The position numbers and the translations under genes were made by a program. From NCBI GenBank assembly GCA_045535505.1, contig JAZSLU010000037.1, positions 1 to 5,708 on the forward strand: 5,708 nucleotides of DNA, read 5' to 3'. This document shows, in pieces, positions 1-5,708 of this stretch. The DNA comes from CAKSST01 sp045535505 (lineage in GTDB: Bacteria; Bacillota; Clostridia; Oscillospirales; Acutalibacteraceae). Position 1 is the stretch's first letter, and the number at the start of each line of letters is the position of its first letter. The notes under the pieces are model-generated. The model was not told the DNA's origin and did no database searches. It saw only the letters and a list, made by a program, of their open reading frames with translations.

Positions 1-94
1 CCATAGCCAAAGCATTCAAACCCGAATCAGATTTTGAAACAAGGATTTTACGCTGTGGCTTTGTTAAAATACTCGCAAATCCGTCAGGATTTGC
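1..94. repeat. Repeat block A, copy 1 (may continue beyond left edge)
   Basis: These 94 bases are identical, base for base, to 178-271. Identity ends at 95, where this copy has A and the other has T. Because the match begins at the first base of the window, the repeat may extend further left. It contains a 23-base stretch at 4-26 (starting TAGCCAAAGC, ending AAACCCGAA) that recurs inverted at the end of smc, and it ends in a perfect hairpin at 75-94. Perfect identity between non-adjacent copies suggests recent duplication or homogenisation. The family is not one I can name. Confidence 0.97.
75..94. repeat. Perfect hairpin closing A copy 1
   Basis: GCAAATCC (75-82), loop GTCA (83-86), GGATTTGC (87-94): an uninterrupted 8-bp stem with a 4-base loop that ends exactly where the identity between A copies ends. 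No T-tract follows on either strand, so it is not a canonical intrinsic terminator. It may be a folding or recognition element of the repeat. Confidence 0.85.
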
Positions 95-177
95 AAGTCG
101 GAGGCCAGCGGTCTTAGGAAGACAAAATTTGTATTCAACTCCTTGGCTCACAGAACGACATGGCTACGATCCGACTT
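95..177. repeat. Spacer B between A copies, bounded by 8-bp inverted repeat
   Basis: This 83-base segment separates the two A copies. Its first eight bases (AAGTCGGA, 95-102) and last eight (TCCGACTT, 170-177) are perfect reverse complements, so its boundaries coincide exactly with the inverted repeat. Inside is a small hairpin, GTCTT-AGG-AAGAC (111-123). A and B together make a 177-base unit, consistent with a tandem A-B-A arrangement. I checked it for tRNA features and found no acceptor stem, anticodon arm or T-loop arrangement that works. Its function is unknown. Confidence 0.75.
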
Positions 178-271
178 CCATAGCCAAAGCATTCAAACCC
201 GAATCAGATTTTGAAACAAGGATTTTACGCTGTGGCTTTGTTAAAATACTCGCAAATCCGTCAGGATTTGC
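178..271. repeat. Repeat block A, copy 2
   Basis: This is an exact second copy of 1-94, offset by 177 bases, in the same orientation. After 271 the sequence departs from that following copy 1 and runs into a different structured segment, so this looks like the last unit of an array whose other units, if any, lie to the left of the window. The 177-base period is a multiple of three, so a plus-strand reading frame is kept in register across both copies. Confidence 0.97.
252..271. repeat. Perfect hairpin closing A copy 2
   Basis: This is the same 8-bp stem and 4-base loop as at 75-94: arms 252-259 and 264-271, loop 260-263. It again ends at the last base shared by the two A copies, so the hairpin marks the repeat boundary. 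Just after it, CTGTG (271-275) can pair with CACAG (287-291), a weaker 5-bp stem that could compete or stack with it. Confidence 0.85.
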
Positions 272-323
272 TGTGTTTTTGCCTCGCACAGACACAAAAC
301 CCTTTGTTTGCAAAATTCTGCGA

Positions 324-431
324 CCTTAAAGGTGCTGACTTTTGTGTGGATTTTGTGTGAAGCGAAGCACATAAGGCTAACGCCTATGTGCGCCAATGAG
401 CCTGAAGGCGCCGAAAGTCAGCCCTTTAAGG
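324..431. repeat. Compound palindrome just downstream of smc
   Basis: The outer arms are CCTTAAAGGTGCTGACTTT (324-342) and AAAGTCAGCCCTTTAAGG (414-431), fully complementary over 18 pairs except for one bulged base. Nested within are GCACATAAGGC (367-377) and GCCTATGTGC (382-391), a 10-bp stem with one bulge and a 4-base loop, and then GCGCC (390-394) with GGCGC (407-411). A short direct repeat, TTTTGTGTG, lies at 340-348 and 351-359. As RNA from either strand this would fold into a long stem with one or two inner hairpins. No T-tract follows the stem on the smc side, so it is not a standard Rho-independent terminator, although a stem this stable could pause polymerase or protect the smc mRNA 3' end. 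Confidence 0.85.
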
Positions 432-442
432 CCGGTTCGGGT

Positions 443-3400
443 TTAATCGCTTTGGCTAGTTAAAATTTTCTTTTCAACGTCGGCAACATTAAGCTCTAAA
501 AGCTTTGTAACGCCCTTTTCCTGCATGGTTACACCATAAAGCATATCTGCAGCTTCCATTGTTCCGCGACGGTGTGTAACACAGATGAACTGGGTATTAA
601 GACCCGACTTTTTCATATATTCTGCAAAAAGGTCAACGTTAATATCGTCAAGTGCGGTATCAACCTCGTCCAAGAAGCAGAAAGGTGGAGCGTTAACCTG
701 CATTATTGCAAAGTAAATTGACAATGCAACCAAAGCCTTTTCACCGCCCGACAAGCTTTCCATTCTGGGAACGTTTTTGCCGGGAAGCCTTGCTTCAATG
801 TCAATACCGCTTTCAAGCGGGTCTTCGGGGTCGCTAAGTGAAAGTTTTGCCGTACCACCGCCAAAAAGCTCTGCAAAAGTTACAGAGAATCTTGCATTAA
901 TCTTTTCAAACGCCTCTTGGAACATCACTTTCATTTGCGATGTGAGCTGACCAATAAGTTGTCTTAACTCTTGTGCCGTCTTTTCAACGTCAGCCATCTG
1001 CTTTGACAGGAATTCATATCTTTCGCTGACTTCCTTATACTCTTCAATAGCCGAAACGTTTACGTTACCTAACGAGCGAATTTTACCTTTAATTTCATTA
1101 AGCGTTCTGCGGTCCTGTGCGGGATTTTCAATAACCGCACCAAACTGCTCGGCTTCAGAGCGTGTCATCTGATATTCGTCATACAAACGACGGATAACGT
1201 CCTCATATTCACGCTCCATATTTTCTTTACGCTCACACAAACGTGCAAGTTCAGCATTAACCGCCTCACGTTTTTCTGTTGTTTCGCGTTCATCGGTTCG
1301 CAACTGCTGGGCATTTTTCTCGGTTTCCATTCTGGCTTCAATCAAAGCCTTAATTTCACCCTCACCCTTTTGAGCCATATCCTTCAATGCATCAATTCCG
1401 GCATTATGCTGTTCGATAGCCTTTTCAATTTCTGCATTTTGGTTATGTAACGCTTCAATTTGCGCTTTTATAGATTCAATACGCGCATCCTTATCAGCCG
1501 CATTAAATTCAAGCAATGCAATACTTTGCTTTAGCACCTGAATGTCTTTTTTGATTTCTACATCACTAAGTTTCAATGCGGTAAGTTCTTGCGAAATTTG
1601 CTCACGTTGAGATGCAATAACATCACGTCCGCCCGTTGCGGTTTCAATTTTTTCCTGCAAAGCGGTTTTCTCTTTTTCGAGCTGTTCAATTTTTTGTTTG
1701 GCCTGCTCTTCGCTTAATTTCAGCTGTTCAATCTTTGCTTTACCGTCTGTCTTTTCCTGCTCGAGCTCTTTTTGAGCCTCAAGTGCCGCATTCTTCAAAT
1801 CAGAAATGCGCTTAATTTCACCCATAGTGCGAATTTTGTCTTCGTTAGCTGTCATCGCCTCAGCTTTAACTGCAGTAATGTCAGATTTAACTAAAGCTAG
1901 TTCTTCGCTGGCTTTTACAAACTGGTCATAGGTCTCGTTGCGCTTTTCTTGCAACTTTTTAGCATCTGCCTTAAGCCTTTCAATGTCGGGACGGCGTGAA
2001 AGCATACCCGCATTTTTCGCCATAGAACCACCTGTAAGCGAACCACCTGCATTAACCACCTGACCGTCAAGCGTTACAACCTTAAAACGATATTTAAATT
2101 TCTTTGCAAGGCTTGTTGCACAGTCCATATCATCAGCAACGGCAACACCGCCAAGAAGATATTTAATAATTTCACTATATTTGCTGTCACAGCTTACAAG
2201 TTTGTCAGCCATGTCAATATAGCCAAAACAATCATCAAGGCCTTTTTCGGTGAATAAATGTGATTTAACGGTCTCGGCCGGCAAGAAAGTGCAACGTCCG
2301 TGGTCATTATCTTTAAGATAAGTTATTGCCCTTTTTGCATCAGCCTCGGTTTCGGTCACAATATGTTGCAAAGCGTTGCCCAAAGCAACCTCAATAGCAT
2401 TTGCATACTTGCTTTCAACCTTAATAATTTTTGATACAGGGCCTATAACACCTCTTAAAGTGCCTTTTTTAGCCTCACCCATTATAGCTTTAACAGAATG
2501 ACCGTAGCCCTCCATCTTATTCTCAAAATCTTCTAAAATTTCTGCACGGCGCAGCCTTGAATCAATGTTTCTATCAAGCTCTTCAAGTTTTTCTTTCAGT
2601 TTGTTAACATTTTCTTCTCTTGTGGCAAAGCGCAACTCGTATCCCTTGATTGAGTTAGCATAACCAAGCAGTTTATCCTCAATATCTTCAAATAAACTGT
2701 TTGTTTCTTTGAGTTCTTTGTCAAGAGCATCAACTTCATCGCTTTTTGCAGCAATAAGCTCATCTAAACTGTCTGCACGGCTTTCAATTTCCTGTACGGT
2801 GGTTTGTGCGGTTACCTGCTCAACACGTAAATCGGCAAGGTTTGCAAAAACCCTGTTTTGCTGTGCAATCTGCACTTCTATTTCCCGCGATATACTTTCG
2901 CTGTCACCGATAACGCTTGAAAGGCGGTTTGTTGCCTCATCAATTTTTGCCGCCAAAGCTTCCAGTTCAGTGGTTTTGAGTTCAATCTGTGCATTTTTTT
3001 GCTCAATTTCAAGTTGGGTTTTATCATCACCCGACAAAATACTTTCCATCTCGCCGTTTAAACGCTCAATGTTTTCATTGTTATGCACGATATTGTTATT
3101 AGCCACCGCAATTTCACCTTTAACGGTAGCCACCTGTTCTTCAGAGCCCGCCAATTTATTTCTTACGTTATCAATTTCGTTTGTAAGACGGGCAAACTCT
3201 TGCGAATTTTGTTCAATTTTGTTTTCAAACTCTTCAAGTTGAGCCTTTATTTGCTCATACTGCAAACGGCAAACATCAATTTTGCTTTCTTGGTTTCTTA
3301 AAGCCTCTTTCGAGTTATCAAGCGTATGCATCCAAAGACCTATTTCAAGTTTCTTTTTCTGCTCGGAAAGTTCTATGAACTTTTGTGCCTTCTCGCTTTG

Positions 3401-4021
3401 CTGTGCTAAGGGTCCAACACGGCTTTCAAGTTCACTTATTATATCTTTAAGCCTTAGCATATTGTCCTGTGCAGAAGCAAGTCTGCGTTCGGCCTCGGTT
3501 TTTCTGTAACGGTATTTTGAAATACCTGCCGCTTCTTCAAAAATATCGCGGCGCTCATGTGATTTTGAACTGATAATACTGTCTATTCTGCCCTGACCTA
3601 TCATTGAATAACCGTCACGGCCAACACCGGTATCCATAAAAAGTTCGTGTACGTCTTTTAATCGTACCGATGCATTGTTTATAAGATATTCGCTCTCGTG
3701 TGAGCGATAATAACGGCGCGTAACAGAAACCGTATCATTATCAAAATCCAACGAACGGTCAGAGTTGTCTATATTAAGTGTAACCTCACAAAAGCCGTGC
3801 GGTCTGCGGTTGGCAGTACCGTTAAAAATAACGTCCTCCATTGAATGACCGCGCAGATTTTTGGTTGATTGCTCACCCAAAACCCAACGCACAGCGTCGG
3901 AAATATTGCTTTTGCCCGAACCGTTAGGACCGACAACTGCAGTTATACCGCGTCCAAACTTGAAGGTTGTTTTGTCTGCAAAAGACTTAAAGCCCTGCAC
4001 CTCAATAGAACGAAGCAACAT
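443..4021 (-). CDS. smc: Chromosome segregation/condensation protein SMC
   Basis: Structural maintenance of chromosomes ATPase, 1192 residues, the normal bacterial length. It dimerises through its hinge and, with ScpA and ScpB (not in this window), compacts and separates the replicated origins of the nucleoid. Visible domains in order: N-terminal ATPase head with Walker A GPNGSGKSN (31-39, lysine 37), R-loop NLRG (55-58) and Q-loop GQGRID (142-147); first coiled-coil arm about 170-510; hinge about 520-670, with the conserved glycines of GGSLTGGS (659-666); second arm about 675-960; C-terminal head with GNVNVSAIEEY (985-995), ABC signature LSGGE (1090-1094), Walker B CFLDE (1115-1119, catalytic glutamate 1119), D-loop DTALDD and switch histidine 1150. 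The ATG at 4021 gives the family-typical MLLRSIEVQGFKSFADKT start. It is the third gene of the rnc operon, 25 bases after the radical SAM stop. Oddity: the last four residues (SQSD) and TAA are encoded by an inverted copy of the neighbouring repeat. Identification is secure. Confidence 0.98.
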   Translation of the reverse strand: MLLRSIEVQGFKSFADKTTFKFGRGITAVVGPNGSGKSNISDAVRWVLGEQSTKNLRGHSMEDVIFNGTANRRPHGFCEVTLNIDNSDRSLDFDNDTVSVTRRYYRSHESEYLINNASVRLKDVHELFMDTGVGRDGYSMIGQGRIDSIISSKSHERRDIFEEAAGISKYRYRKTEAERRLASAQDNMLRLKDIISELESRVGPLAQQSEKAQKFIELSEQKKKLEIGLWMHTLDNSKEALRNQESKIDVCRLQYEQIKAQLEEFENKIEQNSQEFARLTNEIDNVRNKLAGSEEQVATVKGEIAVANNNIVHNNENIERLNGEMESILSGDDKTQLEIEQKNAQIELKTTELEALAAKIDEATNRLSSVIGDSESISREIEVQIAQQNRVFANLADLRVEQVTAQTTVQEIESRADSLDELIAAKSDEVDALDKELKETNSLFEDIEDKLLGYANSIKGYELRFATREENVNKLKEKLEELDRNIDSRLRRAEILEDFENKMEGYGHSVKAIMGEAKKGTLRGVIGPVSKIIKVESKYANAIEVALGNALQHIVTETEADAKRAITYLKDNDHGRCTFLPAETVKSHLFTEKGLDDCFGYIDMADKLVSCDSKYSEIIKYLLGGVAVADDMDCATSLAKKFKYRFKVVTLDGQVVNAGGSLTGGSMAKNAGMLSRRPDIERLKADAKKLQEKRNETYDQFVKASEELALVKSDITAVKAEAMTANEDKIRTMGEIKRISDLKNAALEAQKELEQEKTDGKAKIEQLKLSEEQAKQKIEQLEKEKTALQEKIETATGGRDVIASQREQISQELTALKLSDVEIKKDIQVLKQSIALLEFNAADKDARIESIKAQIEALHNQNAEIEKAIEQHNAGIDALKDMAQKGEGEIKALIEARMETEKNAQQLRTDERETTEKREAVNAELARLCERKENMEREYEDVIRRLYDEYQMTRSEAEQFGAVIENPAQDRRTLNEIKGKIRSLGNVNVSAIEEYKEVSERYEFLSKQMADVEKTAQELRQLIGQLTSQMKVMFQEAFEKINARFSVTFAELFGGGTAKLSLSDPEDPLESGIDIEARLPGKNVPRMESLSGGEKALVALSIYFAIMQVNAPPFCFLDEVDTALDDINVDLFAEYMKKSGLNTQFICVTHRRGTMEAADMLYGVTMQEKGVTKLLELNVADVEKKILTSQSD

Positions 4022-4040
4022 ATTCCCTTTTCACATCCTT
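4022..4040 (-). promoter_or_regulatory. Ribosome-binding region of smc
   Basis: Read on the minus strand, the bases before the smc ATG are AAGGATGTGAAAAGGGAAT. A purine-rich AAAAGGG ends only three bases before ATG, closer than usual, and a second candidate AAGGA lies about 14 bases away, further than usual. Neither is ideal. The start is chosen mainly because it yields the conserved SMC N-terminus. Translation may be helped by ribosomes finishing the radical SAM gene 25 bases upstream. Confidence 0.5.
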
Positions 4041-4046
4041 ATTATT

Positions 4047-5042
4047 TTATTCAAATTCCACATTAACACGCATTTGTCTGCCTGTTAATTGTGGGTCTGA
4101 AATAACCTTATAATTATAACCTAAATTCTTAAAAAATTCAATATTTCTTTGTTTATGTCCAACGGCCTTTGAAACTGCGCTTTTAGCACAATAAACAGTA
4201 TAAACGCCTTTACCATTAAAACGCTCGGCTAAAAGGGTTCTAAAAATTTCATTTTCGCACAATTCTCCAAAAGCCGCATGCCAAGGCCCCGAAACATAGC
4301 TTTCGCTATCAATAGTATGCAAACCCACCCTTATCACCGCAATATTATTCTTTTCAAACATAAGAATAAGTTTTGCACAAAGACTCACTGCATCCTCTAA
4401 ACTTTGCGGGGTATATTCTCCACCTTTTTGCAACTGTTCAAGATGTGTGCCTTTTAGCACTATGGTGGGATAAATTCTCACACAGTCAGGCTTTAAGTCT
4501 ATAAGTTTTTGTGCAGTGGCTATCGCCTTTTGGTCGGTATCGGTATAAAGTCCAGTCATCATCTGCAAACCGAGTTCAAAGCCGTAAGATTTTATAAGTT
4601 TTGCCGCTTCTTGCACTTGAAAGGACGTATGACCGCGTTTATTTTTCGTCAGCACACCGTCATCCATACTTTGTGCACCAAGTTCAATAGCCCTAACTTT
4701 ATGCGCTTTAAGTATATCAAGAATTTCTTTATTTATTGCATCAGGCCTTGTTGAAAGCCTGATACCACAAGCGTGTTTGTCTTCAACATGCTTTGCAGCA
4801 CATTCCAAAAGAGGCATCATAACATCTTTATCAATAGCAGTAAAACTACCGCCAAAAAAAGCAATCTCTGTATTATTGGGGTCATAACCTTTGCTTTGCA
4901 TACACTCTACTACCGCCAAATCAACATCATTTGGTGTTGCATTTTTTTGCTCACCTGTTATATGGCACTGGTTGCAAAAGCTACATCGCACAGGGCAACC
5001 CAAGTGTGGCACAAAAACCGATATATTAGCGTGGCGGCTCAT
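4047..5042 (-). CDS. Elp3-like radical SAM protein without acetyltransferase domain
   Basis: A 331-residue radical S-adenosylmethionine enzyme of the Elp3/MiaB/NifB-like fold, commonly found between rnc and smc in Clostridia. The motif GCPVRCSFCNQ carries the three cysteines C16, C20 and C23 (CX3CX2C) that should hold a [4Fe-4S] cluster and cleave SAM to a radical. Downstream are AFFGGSFTAID (61-71), the glycine-rich SAM-contacting segment, RLSTRPDAI (95-103), ELGAQSMDDGVL (120-131) and GLQMMTGLYTDT (158-169). The first part resembles the radical SAM half of Elp3, but the protein stops well short of the roughly 500 residues of Elp3 and shows no GNAT acetyltransferase domain, so it should not be called a tRNA acetyltransferase. 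Residues 230-331 form a Radical_SAM_C-like tail. No signal peptide or membrane segment is seen, so it is cytoplasmic. The substrate is unknown; RNA modification is a guess from fold and the rnc neighbour. Its ATG overlaps the rnc stop. Confidence 0.9.
   Translation of the reverse strand: MSRHANISVFVPHLGCPVRCSFCNQCHITGEQKNATPNDVDLAVVECMQSKGYDPNNTEIAFFGGSFTAIDKDVMMPLLECAAKHVEDKHACGIRLSTRPDAINKEILDILKAHKVRAIELGAQSMDDGVLTKNKRGHTSFQVQEAAKLIKSYGFELGLQMMTGLYTDTDQKAIATAQKLIDLKPDCVRIYPTIVLKGTHLEQLQKGGEYTPQSLEDAVSLCAKLILMFEKNNIAVIRVGLHTIDSESYVSGPWHAAFGELCENEIFRTLLAERFNGKGVYTVYCAKSAVSKAVGHKQRNIEFFKNLGYNYKVISDPQLTGRQMRVNVEFE
5039..5042 (-). promoter_or_regulatory. ATGA stop-start overlap, rnc to radical SAM gene
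   Basis: On the minus strand the four bases read ATGA: the ATG begins the radical SAM protein and the TGA ends rnc. This is a classic translational-coupling junction. The bases upstream (GGGAATAACAAA before ATG) give only a weak Shine-Dalgarno match, which fits re-initiation by the ribosome that has just finished rnc. It shows the two genes share a transcript. Confidence 0.85.
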
Positions 5043-5708
5043 TTTGTTATTCCCATAAGTTCTAATGCTTGTCTTGCCGCCTCTTGCTCGGCTTTCTTTT
5101 TGCTGTGACCAACACCTGTACCGATAAGGTTAGAGTTTATAAAAACCTCTGCCGTAAACACTTTGTCGTGATCTGGACCCGATTCGGCTGCAAGGCGATA
5201 GGTCAATCTCTCTTCGGGATTTTTTTGTACAACCTCTTGCAACAAGGTTTTATAATCTTTATAACCATCCTCGTTTGCATCATCAATTTTGTCAAGAATG
5301 AAAGGCATAACAAATTTTTCGGCAACCTTTCTGCCGCCGTCAAGATACAATGCTGCCAAAACAGCCTCAAAAGCGTCCGCAAGAATTGATGGACGCTCGT
5401 TTCCTTTGTTTTGAATTTCGCCGTGACCTAAACGCAAATATTTACCCAGTTCCAACTGGTTTGAAAAGCCACAAAGGGTCTTTTCACAAACAAGCGCTGC
5501 ACGCAATCTTGTCAATTTACCTTCCGGTAAATCAGGCAGATTTTTAAAAATATATTCTGACACAATAATCGAAAGCACGGAATCTCCTAAAAATTCCATG
5601 CGTTCGTTACACATACTGTAGTCGCCGTTTTCGTTAGCATACGACGAATGTGTAAGTGCCTTTACAAGTAATTCTTTATTTTTAAAGTTATAACCTAACT
5701 TTTTTTGC
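5039..5708 (-). CDS. rnc: Ribonuclease III, 5' end cut by window edge
   Basis: Double-stranded-RNA endonuclease that cuts rRNA precursors, structured mRNAs and sense-antisense duplexes in the cytoplasm. The first ATG in the window (5614) is not the true start: the frame stays open to the right edge and its extra 31 residues read LGYNFKNKELLVKALTHSSY, the standard RNase III N-terminus. So 222 residues are visible and only a few are missing, compared with the usual 225-235. The catalytic signature is NERMEFLGDSVL (34-45 of the visible protein), with E35, E38 and D42; the further metal-site residues are the glutamate of PEGK and the aspartate and glutamate of ILADAFEA, so all six acidic positions known from E. 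coli RNase III are present. The C-terminal double-stranded RNA-binding domain starts near DYKTLLQEVVQ and ends with GHSKKKAEQEAARQAL, the conserved RNA-contacting helix. It is the first visible gene of the operon; its promoter lies outside. Confidence 0.97.
   Translation of the reverse strand, partial: QKKLGYNFKNKELLVKALTHSSYANENGDYSMCNERMEFLGDSVLSIIVSEYIFKNLPDLPEGKLTRLRAALVCEKTLCGFSNQLELGKYLRLGHGEIQNKGNERPSILADAFEAVLAALYLDGGRKVAEKFVMPFILDKIDDANEDGYKDYKTLLQEVVQKNPEERLTYRLAAESGPDHDKVFTAEVFINSNLIGTGVGHSKKKAEQEAARQALELMGITK

Larger units (their letters stand above)
3..329 (+). other. Open plus-strand frame through the repeats, partial, probably not a real gene
   Basis: The frame is open from position 3, at the left edge, to a TAA ending at 329, giving 108 codons with no start visible at its left end. 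Because the repeat period is 59 codons, the peptide repeats: SIAKAFKPESDFETRILRCG opens both copies. The only start I see is TTG at 129, with no good ribosome-binding site before it. The tail after the second copy reads FAVFLPRTDTKPFVCKILRP. I recognise no domain, signal peptide or membrane segment. The other two plus-strand frames meet stops within the A block (a TAG at 4-6 and a TGA). Openness of one frame over 327 bases of repeated DNA is weak evidence, since the repeat is effectively counted twice. Most likely this is a translated non-coding repeat of the kind often annotated as a hypothetical protein. A genuine repeat-protein fragment is possible but less likely. Confidence 0.25.
181..458. 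mobile_element. Putative MITE-like or REP-like element with 23-bp terminal inverted repeats
   Basis: Positions 181-203 and the reverse complement of 436-458 match at 20 of 23 bases without gaps: ten identical (TAGCCAAAGC), a block of four with three mismatches, then nine identical (AAACCCGAA). The 278 bases between these outer ends hold no transposase, but carry the 8-bp hairpin and the compound palindrome. Both ends start with TA read inward, as expected if TA is the duplicated target of an IS630/Tc1-mariner-type enzyme. That assignment is an inference, and TA is too short to prove a target duplication. The right end lies inside smc and supplies its last residues and stop. Because the left terminal sequence also occurs at 4-26, the true left boundary could be further left. 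A non-mobile structured intergenic repeat is the main alternative. Confidence 0.4.

Noticed and set aside
95..177. tRNA or other small structured RNA gene
   Set aside because: The 83-base length and flanking pairing looked tRNA-like, but the terminal stem is 8 bp with no T-loop TTCGA motif, no consistent anticodon arm and no D-arm.
1..271. CRISPR array
   Set aside because: Only two copies of a 94-base or longer block with an 83-base spacer. CRISPR repeats are about 24-40 bases with spacers of similar size, and no cas gene is present.
324..431. Rho-independent terminator of smc
   Set aside because: The stem is strong, but no run of T follows the closing arm in the smc direction (next bases read TCGCAGAATTTT), and none follows the inner hairpins.
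2709..3242. A 177-codon plus-strand open frame inside smc
   Set aside because: It lies antisense to the smc coiled coil. The peptide is very rich in serine, cysteine, alanine and phenylalanine, as expected from reading Glu/Lys/Ala-rich coiled-coil codons backwards. No ribosome-binding site or domain.
4773..5108. Plus-strand open frames antisense to the radical SAM and rnc genes
   Set aside because: They overlap secure conserved genes on the other strand, show no domain, and are expected by chance in AT-rich antisense frames.
5039..5614. rnc starting at the ATG at 5614
   Set aside because: That start would cut through the catalytic domain just before NERMEFLGD and lose the conserved LVKALTHSSY region, which is encoded in frame upstream to the window edge.

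Overview
The window holds part of a core housekeeping operon from a low-GC Gram-positive bacterium, followed by a short stretch of repetitive DNA. All three protein genes lie on the minus strand, so transcription runs from high to low coordinates: rnc (ribonuclease III, its 5' end cut off by the right window edge), then a compact Elp3-like radical SAM protein, then smc (chromosome condensation ATPase). This gene order, together with AT-rich codon use and the typical protein sequences, points to a Clostridia-type Firmicute, probably a gut lineage of the Oscillospirales kind. The lineage is an inference from gene order and family resemblance and has not been searched.

Layout: 5039-5708 rnc (partial); 4047-5042 radical SAM gene, whose ATG overlaps the rnc TGA in an ATGA junction; a 25-base gap; 443-4021 smc, full length at 1192 residues with every ATPase motif intact; 1-442 no recognised gene but dense repeat structure. 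The three genes are packed as one transcription unit. They link double-stranded RNA processing, a radical-SAM enzyme of unknown substrate and chromosome organisation. No promoter lies in the window, so transcription must start upstream of rnc, beyond the right edge.

The unusual part is 1-458. A block of at least 94 bases occurs twice with 100% identity at a 177-base offset (59 codons exactly), and one plus-strand frame stays open through both copies. Each copy ends in a perfect 8-bp hairpin. The 83-base spacer between the copies is bounded by an 8-bp inverted repeat. Closer to smc is a compound palindrome (324-431) with a long outer stem and nested hairpins. The first 23 bases of the repeat (from its TAG) reappear inverted at 436-458 with 20 of 23 matches, and there they encode the last four residues and the stop codon of smc. 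Read together, 181-458 resembles a non-autonomous, MITE-like or REP-like element that abuts and partly forms the smc 3' end. This is the best candidate for something undescribed, but it rests on sequence pattern alone. I found no defence system, CRISPR array, RNA gene or other novel system.
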